From JAAXIE01 sp965263155 (GTDB lineage Bacteria > Chloroflexota > Dehalococcoidia > Lucifugimonadales > JAAXIE01): a stretch of 64,000 nt of DNA. The position numbers and the translations under genes are program-made. Positions 41,003 through 50,273 of this stretch are shown piece after piece (the first letter of the stretch is position 1; the number at the start of each line of letters is the position of its first letter). The notes under the pieces are model-generated. The model did no database searches and was not told the origin of the DNA. It saw only the letters and a list, made by a program, of their open reading frames with translations. The stretch spans positions 3,348,001 to 3,412,000 of the forward strand of contig OZ253586.1 in the NCBI GenBank assembly GCA_965263155.1, in the 5' to 3' direction.

Positions 41003-43900
41003 ATGACACAACCAGGACCTGACCAGCGCCCCGGGGCCGATATTCCTCGCGCCTACAACCCCACCGACGTCGAGCCCCGCATATACCAACTCTGGGAAGA
41101 AGGCGGCTACTTCACCCCCAAGATCGAGCCGGGCAAAGACCCCTTCGTGGTCATCATGCCCCCGCCCAATGTCACTGGTGAGCTCCACTTGGGCCACGCC
41201 CTCACCGCCGCCACCGAGGATGTCCTAATCCGCTGGCACCGTATGATGGGGGACCCCGCTCTCTGGCTGCCCGGCAAGGACCACGCTGGCATCGCCACCC
41301 AGTGGGTGGTGGAGCGCCAGTTGGCCCAAGAAGGCACCAGCCGCACAGAGTTGGGGCGGGACGCCTTTCTGGAACGAGTTTGGCAGTGGGTGGAGCGTTA
41401 CGGCAACACCATTGACGAGCAGCACAAACGGCTGGGCGCATCCTGCGACTGGTCGCGCCTGCGCTTCACTCTCGATCCCGGCCCGGCGCTGGCGGTGCGC
41501 ACCACCTTCGTCAACCTTTACAACAAGGGCCTGATATACCGCGGCGAGCGCATCATCAACTGGTGCCCCCGCTGCTCCACCGCCCTTTCCGACCTCGAAG
41601 TGGAGCACGAAGAGCACGAGGGGGCCCTGTACCACATCCGCTACCCGCTGGCCCCCAAGGACGGGGAAGCGGACGGCCACGTCACCGTAGCCACCACCCG
41701 CCCCGAGACCATGCTGGGCGACACCGGTGTGGCAGTCCACCCCGACGACCAGCGATACAGCCACCTAGTCGGACGCAATGTGACGCTGCCCATCATCGGG
41801 CGCGCCATGCCCATCGTCGGCGACGAGGCCATCCAGCCGGAATTCGGCACAGGCGCCCTCAAGGTCACCCCCGGTCACGACCCCGTCGACTTCGAAATCG
41901 GTCAGCGTCACAACTTGGCCACCGTCACCGTCATCGGCCCCGACGGGCATATCACCGCCGAAGGTGGACCCTACGAAGGCTACGAGCGCTTTGAGGCTCG
42001 GCGGGAGATCGTGGCCCAACTGGAGCGCGAGGGTCTGCTGGAGAGGGTCGAGCCCTACAACCATTCCGTGGGCCAGTGCCAGCGCTGTTCCAGCGTTCTG
42101 GAACCTTTGATCAGCGTGCAGTGGTTCTTGGACGTCGGTAAGCACGACGACCCGTCGTCCATCGCAGGCCGCGCCTACGCCGCCGTAGCCGAAGGACGCA
42201 TCCGCTTGGTGCCCGACCGCTTCGGCCGGGTCTACCTCAACTGGCTGGAGAACATACGCGACTGGTGCATCAGCCGCCAGTTGTGGTGGGGTCACCGCAT
42301 ACCTGTATGGTACTGCCGCGAATGTGGTGGCGAAACGGCCTCGGTGGATGACATCGCCCTATGCGGCAAGTGCGGCTCGCCCAACGTGGAACAGGACAAT
42401 GATGTACTGGACACATGGTTCAGCTCAGGGCTGTGGACCCACTCGACGCTGGGCTGGCCTGAAGCCACTGATGATTTGGACTACTTCTACCCCACGGCAG
42501 TCATGGAGACGGGCTACGATATTCTCTTCTTCTGGGTGGCCCGCATGATTATGTTGGGGCTGGAGAACACAGGGCGCGAGCCCTTTCACACCATCTACCT
42601 GCATGGCCTGATTCGTGACGCCAACGGAGCCAAGATGAGCAAGAGCCGTGGCAACGCCATGGACCCTCTCCTCTTGGTGGACCAGTACGGCACCGATGCC
42701 CTGCGCTTTGCCCTGACTACCGGCACCTCGCCGGGCAATGACCTGCGCCTGACCGACGGCAAGCTGGAAGCTAGCCGCAACTTCGCCAACAAGCTATGGA
42801 ATGCCTCCCGCTTCGTGCTGGTGAGCCTTGAGGGGGCTGATGCCTCCAACAACCACATCTCCCCACTGGCTCCAACACACCTCGAGGACCGCTGGATAAT
42901 CAGCCGCCTGAACCAAGTCGCCGAAGCCGTCAACAGCTATCTGCAACACTTCGAACTGGGAGAAGCCCAACGCGAGCTCTACGGCTTCATCTGGCACGAA
43001 TTCTGCGACTGGTACATCGAGCTCGCCAAGCTGCGCCTGCGCGACACAGACGGCGAGTCTCCACTGCCAGTCCTAGCCCACGTTCTGGAGCAGACCCTGC
43101 GCCTGCTCCACCCCTTCATGCCCTTCATTACCGAGGAGATATGGCAGAGGCTCAAGCCTCATGTCCCGGACCCAGCCAGCCTGCCCGATTCCATCATGGT
43201 CTCCGACTACCCCAAGCCCGACCCTGCTGCAATCGACGCAGCCGCCGAAGCCGAGCTGAACCTCGTACAGGACATCATCAGCCAAGTGCGCAACTATCGC
43301 GCCGAGGAGAAAATCCCCGCCGGCCAGCAGATCGAAGCCACCGTCGCACTGGGCCCGGTTACGTCATCAGCCACAGTGCAGGTCCGCACGCCCACACACC
43401 GCCCGGTCAGAGCCGGCACGACACTTGACGCGCTCACCGCGACCGTTGAGGTGCACAAGCAGGAACCCACACTCGACGACCCGAGCGAGCAGGTGCAAAC
43501 GGCAGCCACGGCATCCCTCTACGCGGCAATATCCTCCGAAGCCTCCGCTATAAAGAGCTTGGCTCGAGTCTCAGACCTCACGGTCTTGGAAGCTGGAGAG
43601 CCCACTCCCGGTCCCGATGCTCCCCGGCTACTTGCTGGGAGCAGCGCAGCCCATGGCTATAACAGTGCCGATATATGGCCCTCCGTGGTAGGCATGCAGC
43701 CCCAAGGTCAGGACCGCACCAAGTTGGAGAAGGAACTGAACGACATGCTCAAGCAGATCGACAGGCTGACGGGTCAACTGAGCAACGAGGACTTCCGGGC
43801 CAAGGCCCCCGCCGAGGTGCGCCAGCGCATGGAAAATCAGCAACAGGCCCACCTCACCCGCAAAGAACAACTGGAAGAGCTACTGGCCCAGATGGGGTAA
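41003..43900 (+). CDS. valS: Valyl-tRNA synthetase
   Basis: Charges tRNA-Val and edits mischarged Thr. 965 aa. HIGH motif at P54-x-NVTGELHLGH65, KMSKS motif GAKMSKSRGNAMDP near residue 543, editing domain TTRPETMLGDTGVAVHP, WCISRQLWWGHRIPVWYC, and a C-terminal coiled coil (LEKELNDMLKQIDRLTGQL). ATG at 41003 with GGAAAG upstream; the longer open frame from 40934 has no homology. Between anticodon domain and coiled coil lies a Thr/Pro/Val-rich stretch (RTPTHRPVRAGTT) that appears longer than usual. Confidence 0.96.
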   Translation: MTQPGPDQRPGADIPRAYNPTDVEPRIYQLWEEGGYFTPKIEPGKDPFVVIMPPPNVTGELHLGHALTAATEDVLIRWHRMMGDPALWLPGKDHAGIATQWVVERQLAQEGTSRTELGRDAFLERVWQWVERYGNTIDEQHKRLGASCDWSRLRFTLDPGPALAVRTTFVNLYNKGLIYRGERIINWCPRCSTALSDLEVEHEEHEGALYHIRYPLAPKDGEADGHVTVATTRPETMLGDTGVAVHPDDQRYSHLVGRNVTLPIIGRAMPIVGDEAIQPEFGTGALKVTPGHDPVDFEIGQRHNLATVTVIGPDGHITAEGGPYEGYERFEARREIVAQLEREGLLERVEPYNHSVGQCQRCSSVLEPLISVQWFLDVGKHDDPSSIAGRAYAAVAEGRIRLVPDRFGRVYLNWLENIRDWCISRQLWWGHRIPVWYCRECGGETASVDDIALCGKCGSPNVEQDNDVLDTWFSSGLWTHSTLGWPEATDDLDYFYPTAVMETGYDILFFWVARMIMLGLENTGREPFHTIYLHGLIRDANGAKMSKSRGNAMDPLLLVDQYGTDALRFALTTGTSPGNDLRLTDGKLEASRNFANKLWNASRFVLVSLEGADASNNHISPLAPTHLEDRWIISRLNQVAEAVNSYLQHFELGEAQRELYGFIWHEFCDWYIELAKLRLRDTDGESPLPVLAHVLEQTLRLLHPFMPFITEEIWQRLKPHVPDPASLPDSIMVSDYPKPDPAAIDAAAEAELNLVQDIISQVRNYRAEEKIPAGQQIEATVALGPVTSSATVQVRTPTHRPVRAGTTLDALTATVEVHKQEPTLDDPSEQVQTAATASLYAAISSEASAIKSLARVSDLTVLEAGEPTPGPDAPRLLAGSSAAHGYNSADIWPSVVGMQPQGQDRTKLEKELNDMLKQIDRLTGQLSNEDFRAKAPAEVRQRMENQQQAHLTRKEQLEELLAQMG

Positions 43901-44014
43901 CCCCTCACCACTCTGAATCGACGGACGCAAAGCTCACCGGCAATCGGAGGGCCCATGTCGACGTGTTCGTTCTCCAAGTGCACTGGACCGCGCTGGGTCG
44001 TCGATCCGAGCCCG

Positions 44015-45013
44015 TTAGCTGCCCGACTCGGTAGGGGGCGCATCGGCTACTGCGGGGTCTTCGGCTAGGGTGGCAAGCAGGTCGGCCCAAGATGCGTCCA
44101 CTGTCGACAGGGTGTCGTCGCCGGATAGCCATAAGTAGCGCCTCGCAGGGTCCGACGCCTCTCCGTACACGAAATAGGCTAGCTCATTGTTGTCCCGGCT
44201 CCGCATGTCGAGTCGAATGGTCCAGTCCTTCGATTCCAGATCCGGCAGGTCGTCAAACGTCTCCGTCTCGCTTAGAAAGACCGCATCGGCTAGGCCGCTC
44301 GTCAGTTCAGCCCACCGGTCCTCTTGCACTAGAACCCCGTTGCCCTCAACGAGTATCCATTCTTCCGGTACGCCTTCTCCCTCCCCGGACAGCCCAGTCA
44401 GAAGGTAGACGACTTCGGCTTCGATGTTTCCTGTCTCATCGCGGACGAGTATCTTGATCTCTCTCACCTCGTCGTTGCCTAACAGGGAGATGAAGGGCGG
44501 GCTGTAAGGAGGCTTGGTAGCCAAGCTGACTACTACTTCTCCCCATATCTTGGGAAGCGTGGAAAGGCTACCGTCATTGAGCCGGACGTATTGGTTGTTC
44601 CCGTCGGGGGTCACCGCCCCCAGCTCGAACATCACTATCTGCCCGCTGCGGTCAGTTACCTCCACCGTTGTAGCGACAGGGTCCAGACCGTAGAGGGTGG
44701 GATCCTCGATAGTCTCGTCGAGGATTCGGGCCGGTTTCGGCCCGCTGACGATGAGGGCCTTGCCCCCCCACTTGGGTTGGTACACGGGGGTATCGTTCCC
44801 GTCTTCAATCACCCAAGTCCGACCGTCGCGCTTGTAGCTGATGGAAGTGTCCGAGTGGGTGATGTCTATCCGCTGGATGTCCTCTAGCTCAATCTTCCAA
44901 AGCCAAGGTTTTCTCTCTTCGGAATCATTGGCGCTGCCCCTCTGGGTGATCCAGACGGTGCCCCCGATGACCACGAGAATGACGACGAGCAGTATGGTGA
45001 ATCGTATGTTCAT
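44015..45013 (-). CDS. DUF4340 domain protein, last gene of the Gld-like operon
   Basis: 332 aa with an N-terminal membrane anchor (residues 6-24, ILLVVILVVIGGTVWI) and a repeated beta-rich extracytoplasmic region (KIELEDIQRIDITHSD, GKALIVSGPKPARILDETIEDPTLYGLDP). This matches DUF4340, which usually travels with GldG-like proteins. It follows the GldG gene by 16 bases. Possible role: periplasmic partner of the transporter. Confidence 0.88.
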   Translation of the reverse strand: MNIRFTILLVVILVVIGGTVWITQRGSANDSEERKPWLWKIELEDIQRIDITHSDTSISYKRDGRTWVIEDGNDTPVYQPKWGGKALIVSGPKPARILDETIEDPTLYGLDPVATTVEVTDRSGQIVMFELGAVTPDGNNQYVRLNDGSLSTLPKIWGEVVVSLATKPPYSPPFISLLGNDEVREIKILVRDETGNIEAEVVYLLTGLSGEGEGVPEEWILVEGNGVLVQEDRWAELTSGLADAVFLSETETFDDLPDLESKDWTIRLDMRSRDNNELAYFVYGEASDPARRYLWLSGDDTLSTVDASWADLLATLAEDPAVADAPPTESGS

Positions 45014-45029
45014 GAGTCACCTGCGCGGG

Positions 45030-47006
45030 TTAGCGCCGCCGCCACCAGACCACTGCTGCCATGAGCACCATGGCCACCGGCAACAGCAGGTAGCTGCTGT
45101 ACTGGACGAAGTCCCGCTGGTCTTCGTCCAGTACCAAGCGGCGGAACTGGAAGGGCTTAGGACGGATTTCGACTAGAGATACGTCGCCAGCCAACCAGTT
45201 CACCGCATTCAAAAAGAAGTCGCTATTGCTTCCTTGGTAGAAGTTTGTGTTGCTGGCAAAGTCGGAGTCGCCGATGGCTACGATGAAGGGGCCCTCGGAC
45301 TGGCTCGGGTCCTGAAGCTCTTGCAACACTTGTACGGAAGGACGCACCGCCAAGCCAATGTAGAAAGGCCCTCTCTCGTCGCCATCGTTAGGTTCGTCGC
45401 GGTCCAAATCTTCGATGCGCGTACTCCTCGGAGAAGTGAGGGCCAATGCTACCACGCTGAATGTCTTGAGCTGAGCAAGCTGCTCGGGGTCTGTCGTCGG
45501 GGGCGCTTCCGGTGGGAAGAAGAAGGTGTCCTCGGCAGGACGCAGGGCCACGGGTCCCGGATAGTAGGTGGCATCCAGATTGCCCGTGACGTCGGCGAGG
45601 GAGCGGGTCATCAGGGCCATGTGGGCCCCTCCCAAACCGTAGAATGCCGCAAAAGCCTCTTGGTTGACGCCCACCAGATGTTCCCAGCCGTATTGGAAGC
45701 GGTCTCGGATTATCACGGGGCTACGCCCGGTCTCGTCCCGCGACTGCTCATCCACAATGTGGCCGGGCAAGACCTCGATGCCCCAGCGGGCTAGGAAGTC
45801 CCGGAAGTCTTTCATCCCTTCGTCGCCTGGATCCCGGTCTTCGGGTTCCAGCAGCACCAGCAGCCGGCCGCCACCTTCGAGGTAATCGTCCAAGGCCTGT
45901 ATTTCGCTGTTCTCACCGATGGCGAAGAAGTCCCTCTTGGGGCCAGCGATGACCACCAGCGTCGCGTCCTCGGGCACCCTAGCCTCGCGGCCCAGCAGGC
46001 TAAACTCGCCCACAGAGTAATTTTCACCTCGCAGGCCTAGGGAGGAGGCGATGCCGTAGCCATCCGACTCTGCCACAGCGTCAGTGATGCTGCGCTCTTG
46101 GTGACCGGTCAGAAAATAGATTTTCTTCTGCTCCTGCGCGGTGATGATAAGAGTGGCTGTTACGAAGTCCTGCTCCAAGAAGGTAGAGGGGCTGACGAGA
46201 TGTACGCGTGGCGCGTTTGTCCCCGGTATCGCGCACTTGTCCAGCGGCGCGACGCATTGGAAGGCAATGATGCCGTACTGGGCAACTCCCAAGTTGCGAG
46301 CGGTCTCTGGCTCGCGGTCAGGGTCAACCACCCTGTAAGAGAAGTTGTTGGAACGGGCGTCAAACTCCCGTAACGTATCCTCCACAAAGGTCAAGGCGGC
46401 TTGCTGTTCAGGACTGTCCTCCACGAAAAAGGCCGTGGCTTCTATCTGGTGGTCCAAATCCGACAGCAGGTTCTTGGTGCGGGTGGCTAGGGAGAACTGG
46501 TTGGTAGCGGTCACGTCGAACCGGGCCACGTTCTCGAAGGCGAGGAAGGCGCCCACGGCCGCAATCCCTAGGAAGGCGGTGACCATCACCACGGAGTTGA
46601 CTCCGTAGCGACCCCGACGGGCACCCAAGGTGGTGCGCACCGAAGGCCATGACGTGATGATTCCCAGCAGCAGCAGGCCAGCCCCAATGCCCAAGATGAT
46701 GGAGGCATAGAGGCGCAGGTCGCCGATCAGCAGGTAAACCGCTCCGCCCACTATGACGGCGAAGACACCACCACCGAACAGGGCAGTTCCATAGCTGCCC
46801 AGCCCTTGGGTGGCTTGGTGCAAACTGCCAAGGAGTGTACCGGAAAGGCGTTCATTCTCGTCGTCGAGGTACTCCTCGTCGTCAAGGAACTCCTCTTCCG
46901 CTATCTCCTCTTCAGGAATTTCTGCGTCAGGCAGTTGCTCTCCGTCCTGCGTTTCATCTGGCAGTTGGTCCTCGGGCAGTGGCTCTTCCGGTGGTCGTTG
47001 GCTCAT
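45030..47006 (-). CDS. GldG-like ABC-type substrate-binding/auxiliary transport protein
   Basis: 658 aa. Very acidic N-terminal 55 residues (many Glu/Asp and Pro), three membrane segments between about 75 and 165, then a large extracytoplasmic domain of the GldG type (DVTATNQFSLATRTKNLLSDL, YFLTGHQERSITDA, LVVIAGPKRDFFA, DDYLEGGGRLLVLLEPE) and a last membrane segment at the C-terminus. Works with the ABC-2 permease and ATPase encoded just upstream. The acidic head is unusual. Confidence 0.88.
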   Translation of the reverse strand: MSQRPPEEPLPEDQLPDETQDGEQLPDAEIPEEEIAEEEFLDDEEYLDDENERLSGTLLGSLHQATQGLGSYGTALFGGGVFAVIVGGAVYLLIGDLRLYASIILGIGAGLLLLGIITSWPSVRTTLGARRGRYGVNSVVMVTAFLGIAAVGAFLAFENVARFDVTATNQFSLATRTKNLLSDLDHQIEATAFFVEDSPEQQAALTFVEDTLREFDARSNNFSYRVVDPDREPETARNLGVAQYGIIAFQCVAPLDKCAIPGTNAPRVHLVSPSTFLEQDFVTATLIITAQEQKKIYFLTGHQERSITDAVAESDGYGIASSLGLRGENYSVGEFSLLGREARVPEDATLVVIAGPKRDFFAIGENSEIQALDDYLEGGGRLLVLLEPEDRDPGDEGMKDFRDFLARWGIEVLPGHIVDEQSRDETGRSPVIIRDRFQYGWEHLVGVNQEAFAAFYGLGGAHMALMTRSLADVTGNLDATYYPGPVALRPAEDTFFFPPEAPPTTDPEQLAQLKTFSVVALALTSPRSTRIEDLDRDEPNDGDERGPFYIGLAVRPSVQVLQELQDPSQSEGPFIVAIGDSDFASNTNFYQGSNSDFFLNAVNWLAGDVSLVEIRPKPFQFRRLVLDEDQRDFVQYSSYLLLPVAMVLMAAVVWWRRR

Positions 47007-47007
47007 G

Positions 47008-47724
47008 CTATCTCCACCTGCGGCTTTCCAACGACCGTATCGTCAGGAAGAGGAAGACTCCTGTGAGTGCTAGGTAGTAGACCAGGTTGCTGGTGTCTAC
47101 CACGCCGCGGGAGAAATCGTCGAAGTGGGAGCGCAGGCCAATCTCGTTCAGGAAGGTGGACAACCCGCCGCCCACCTGCCCAGCAGCTAGGTCGATGAAG
47201 GTCAAGAGCAGCAGCAGTCCCACGCCGATGACTGCGGCTACTATCTGGTTGCTGGTCAGTGACGAGGCTAGCAGTCCCACTGACAGAGCGGCCGCCCCGT
47301 AGAGAATGGTGCCCAAATAGGCACTCCAGATGGGGCCGGAGTCGGGATTACCAAACCAGTAGAGCAGCAGAACGTAATACAAGGTGAGTGCCAGAGTGGT
47401 AATGAAGAACACGAGGCTGGCGAGGTACTTGCCGATAACCACTTCCCAGTCGTACACAGGGGCAGTAAGAAGCAGCTCAATAGTACCCATCTTCTGCTCT
47501 TCTGCCAGCAGGCGCATGGTAAGCAGGGGGGGCAACCACCACATCATGAAGAAGACCACTGGGTCCAGCATCCCGCTGATGGTTGCCTCGGCAAAGGGCC
47601 GGTCGATGCTGTTTACGAAGAAGAAGCCAGTCAGGGCCAGAAACATCAGAGCTACGATGTAGGCCATGGGGCTGGTGTAGTAAGCGACGATCTCCTTCCA
47701 GGCGATAGCCAGGGTCACCCTCAT
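47008..47724 (-). CDS. ABC transporter permease (GldF-like)
   Basis: 238 aa with six hydrophobic segments. Starts MRVTLAIAWKEIVAYYTSPMAYIV, typical of GldF/ABC-2 permeases; EEQKMGTIELLLTAPVYDWEVVIGKYLAS is the coupling segment that faces the ATPase. Its start overlaps the ATPase gene by four bases (47721-47724), and its stop is one base from the GldG gene. Confidence 0.92.
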   Translation of the reverse strand: MRVTLAIAWKEIVAYYTSPMAYIVALMFLALTGFFFVNSIDRPFAEATISGMLDPVVFFMMWWLPPLLTMRLLAEEQKMGTIELLLTAPVYDWEVVIGKYLASLVFFITTLALTLYYVLLLYWFGNPDSGPIWSAYLGTILYGAAALSVGLLASSLTSNQIVAAVIGVGLLLLLTFIDLAAGQVGGGLSTFLNEIGLRSHFDDFSRGVVDTSNLVYYLALTGVFLFLTIRSLESRRWR

Positions 47725-48716
47725 CTATTCGACTCCTCGTTGTCAACCGACTCTTCGCTGGTCGTGAGCTTGAGGAATATCTCCTCCAAGCTCATGCTCT
47801 CCAGCTGCAATCCCAGTAGTCCCCAACCGTTGTCGATGACCGCCCGCGATATCTCGTCTCGCAGGTCTTCGCCCCGTCGCAGCTGCAGGCGGAAGGTGCT
47901 ACGATCGCCCGCCTCGGTGTAGGACACGTTCACCACGCCCGACACCTTCCGCAAGGCCGCGGCCACTTGGTCTGCTGGGCCCTGTACCTCCACAGCCAGA
48001 CGCTCCACGCCCTGCAGGCGCTCCGCCAAGGTGCGGGGGCTGTCCTCGGCCACGATCTGCCCCTCGTGGATGATGAGCACGCGGTCACACACCATGCTCA
48101 CCTCCGGCAGGATGTGGGTGCTGAGGACGATGGTGTTCTCCCGCCCCAAGTCTTTGATCAGCTGGCGCGTCTCCACCACCTGAATGGGGTCGATGCCGAT
48201 GGTCGGCTCGTCCAAAATAAGCACTTGGGGCTCGTGCAGGATGGCTTGGGCGATGCCGACCCGCTGGCGATAGCCCTTGGACAACCGACCCACGTAGCTG
48301 TGAAAGTAGTCGTTCAGCCCGCAAACGTCCACTACGTCGTCAATGCGGGTGCGGAGATACTTCGAGTTCATGGCTCGCAGCGTCCCAGCGAAGCTGAGGT
48401 AGCCCTTGACCGTCATATCAGTGTACAGGGGAACGGTCTCCGGCAGGTAGCCCACCAGCTTCCGGGCCTCGCGGGAGTTCTCGACCACATCGTAACCACC
48501 GATGGTAGCGGTGCCACTGGTGGGAGGAACAAAGCCGGTGATGATGCGCATGGTAGTCGTCTTACCGGCGCCGTTCGGTCCCAAGAAGCCTACCGTCTGA
48601 CCTTTCTCAATCTTGAATGATACGTCCTCGATGGCGTGAAAGTTGCCATAAGCTTTGGTCAGATGGGAGGCCACTATCATTGGCTCCCTAGGCGTCGGCG
48701 GTCTGGAACCGGCCAT
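47721..48716 (-). CDS. ABC transporter ATP-binding protein (GldA-like)
   Basis: 331 aa. Walker A GPNGAGKTT, signature LSKGYRQRVGIAQAI, Walker B VLILDEPTIGIDP, switch His in LSTHILPEV; a C-terminal regulatory domain follows (VEVQGPADQVAAALRKVSGV). LSKGYRQR is the GldA-type form of the signature. First gene of a four-gene operon ATPase-permease-GldG-DUF4340. Confidence 0.93.
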   Translation of the reverse strand: MAGSRPPTPREPMIVASHLTKAYGNFHAIEDVSFKIEKGQTVGFLGPNGAGKTTTMRIITGFVPPTSGTATIGGYDVVENSREARKLVGYLPETVPLYTDMTVKGYLSFAGTLRAMNSKYLRTRIDDVVDVCGLNDYFHSYVGRLSKGYRQRVGIAQAILHEPQVLILDEPTIGIDPIQVVETRQLIKDLGRENTIVLSTHILPEVSMVCDRVLIIHEGQIVAEDSPRTLAERLQGVERLAVEVQGPADQVAAALRKVSGVVNVSYTEAGDRSTFRLQLRRGEDLRDEISRAVIDNGWGLLGLQLESMSLEEIFLKLTTSEESVDNEESNR

Positions 48717-48909
48717 CGGCTACCCCTTCCATCCTGATAGACCCCAAAGGGCTCTTCGAATAGCCCCTCATAGGGGTACGGGCAAAGCTATTGTGCTGCC
48801 CAAGCCATGATGATATTCTACATCGCTGTTTTCTGCCAAGCAGGAAGGCCCCCAGAGTGGCGCAGCAATTCAGGCTCCCTCATACTAACCGACAAGGGGC
48901 ACTCTACAC

Positions 48910-49323
48910 ATGCACCTAGTGATTGATGGTTACGGTAGCGACCAGAAGATGTGGGACGCCGAATTGTTGCGCTCCTTCCTCACTGAATATCCGGCCAAGC
49001 TGGGCATGACTCGCATGTCGGACCCCCAAGTCTCCAGTTGGTCGGAGCCCGACCCAGGGATATCCGGTTTCGTGGTCATCGCCGAGAGCCACATCTGCAT
49101 TCATACGTTCCCCACTAGGGAATACGTGAACATCGACATCTTCTCCTGCAAGGACTTCGACCACAAGCAGGCGTTGGCCGACGTTCTCGACCTCTATTCC
49201 CTCAGTGACCACAAGTTTTGGCTGCTGGAAAGGGGCTTGGAGTTTCTGAACAACCAGAAACCTATGGCGGCCGTGGGGGCTGGGAACGCTGACGCTCCTA
49301 CGCTGAGGCCGGCTACGAGCTAG
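48910..49323 (+). CDS. S-adenosylmethionine decarboxylase-family pyruvoyl enzyme (SpeD-like)
   Basis: 137-aa proenzyme. The self-cleavage site is A58-E59/S60-H, with S60 becoming the pyruvoyl group; His65 and Cys80 keep the exact spacing (+5, +20) of the catalytic His68 and Cys83 of the Thermotoga enzyme. Canonical AdoMet decarboxylases read HTWPE after the His; here it is HTFPT, in the substrate region. The next gene is agmatinase-like and no spermidine synthase is present, so this could be one of the SpeD homologues that decarboxylate arginine (or ornithine). ATG at 48910. Confidence 0.88.
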   Translation: MHLVIDGYGSDQKMWDAELLRSFLTEYPAKLGMTRMSDPQVSSWSEPDPGISGFVVIAESHICIHTFPTREYVNIDIFSCKDFDHKQALADVLDLYSLSDHKFWLLERGLEFLNNQKPMAAVGAGNADAPTLRPATS

Positions 49324-49334
49324 ACGGGCTTGGC

Positions 49335-50270
49335 GTGACCCACATACCGCTGGTCCCCTACAACTTCCTAGCCCTTCCTGACCATCTATCCCGTTTGGAT
49401 ACCGCCCGCGTGGCAGTCCTACCCGTGCCCTACGACAGCACCACATCCTTCCGGCCCGGCGCCAGAAACGGTCCCCTCGCCATTATTGAGGCATCCTACG
49501 GCCTTGAGGACTACGATCCGGAGCTTGAGGTGGACGTATCCCAAGTGGGCATCCACACTGCCCACGCCATCGAGCCCCACATGGGCGGCCCGAAGCAGAT
49601 GGTGCAGCGGGTGAGAGAGGCGGCGGCTTCTTTCGTGCAATCGGACCGCCTGCTGGCCGTGCTGGGAGGAGAGCATTCCATCACCAGTGGAGTAGTGGCG
49701 GCTCATTTGGAGCTTTACCCCGACCTCAGCGTACTCTTCCTAGATGCCCACGGAGACTTTCGCGACGAGTACATGGACACTCCGTGGGGACACGCCAGCG
49801 TAGCGCGCAGAATCCACGAGCAGTGCCCCATTGTCTTGGTGGGCACACGCAGCCTCAGCCAAGAGGAGCACCTGCGCCTGCGCATAGACGTAGTGCCCAC
49901 CTTTTACTGGCCCCCTACGTCGCCGATGAATAACCTGATAGCCGAGGTGGTAGAGCGCTTGTCGGAGCACGTCTACGTCAGCATCGACTTGGACGTGCTG
50001 GACCCGTCGATAATGTCGGCGGTCGGCACCCCGGAGCCAGGCGGTATGGACTGGCAGCAGATTATCACCCTGCTGAAGGCAGTAGCCGACGCCCGGCAAG
50101 TGGTGGGCTTCGACGTTGTCGAACTCAGCCCCGGCGAGGGCCCCACTGCATGCTCTTACACCGCTGCCAAGCTGGCCTATAAAATGATGGCATATTCCAT
50201 GACTTCAGCGGGCCACCTGTCGAGCGAATTGAGTGCGACAGCCCCTAGCGCTGTTGCGAGACGCGAGTAG
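49335..50270 (+). CDS. speB: Agmatinase / ureohydrolase family protein
   Basis: 311 aa. The binuclear manganese site is complete: GGEHSIT, DAHGDFRDEY, and SIDLDVLDPSIM, with GTPEPGG as in agmatinases. Hydrolyses agmatine to putrescine and urea if the name is right; arginase, guanidinobutyrase and proclavaminate-amidinohydrolase-like activities are alternatives. GTG at 49335, 11 bases after the SpeD-like gene, so they are cotranscribed and probably form a two-step route from arginine to putrescine. Confidence 0.88.
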   Translation: MTHIPLVPYNFLALPDHLSRLDTARVAVLPVPYDSTTSFRPGARNGPLAIIEASYGLEDYDPELEVDVSQVGIHTAHAIEPHMGGPKQMVQRVREAAASFVQSDRLLAVLGGEHSITSGVVAAHLELYPDLSVLFLDAHGDFRDEYMDTPWGHASVARRIHEQCPIVLVGTRSLSQEEHLRLRIDVVPTFYWPPTSPMNNLIAEVVERLSEHVYVSIDLDVLDPSIMSAVGTPEPGGMDWQQIITLLKAVADARQVVGFDVVELSPGEGPTACSYTAAKLAYKMMAYSMTSAGHLSSELSATAPSAVARRE

Positions 50271-50273
50271 GCT

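Noticed and set aside
40569..41009. 201-codon minus-strand frame ahead of terminase remnant B as a real gene
   Set aside because: Only the last 54 codons resemble anything; the first part crosses the repeat-rich spacer and shows no homology or SD.
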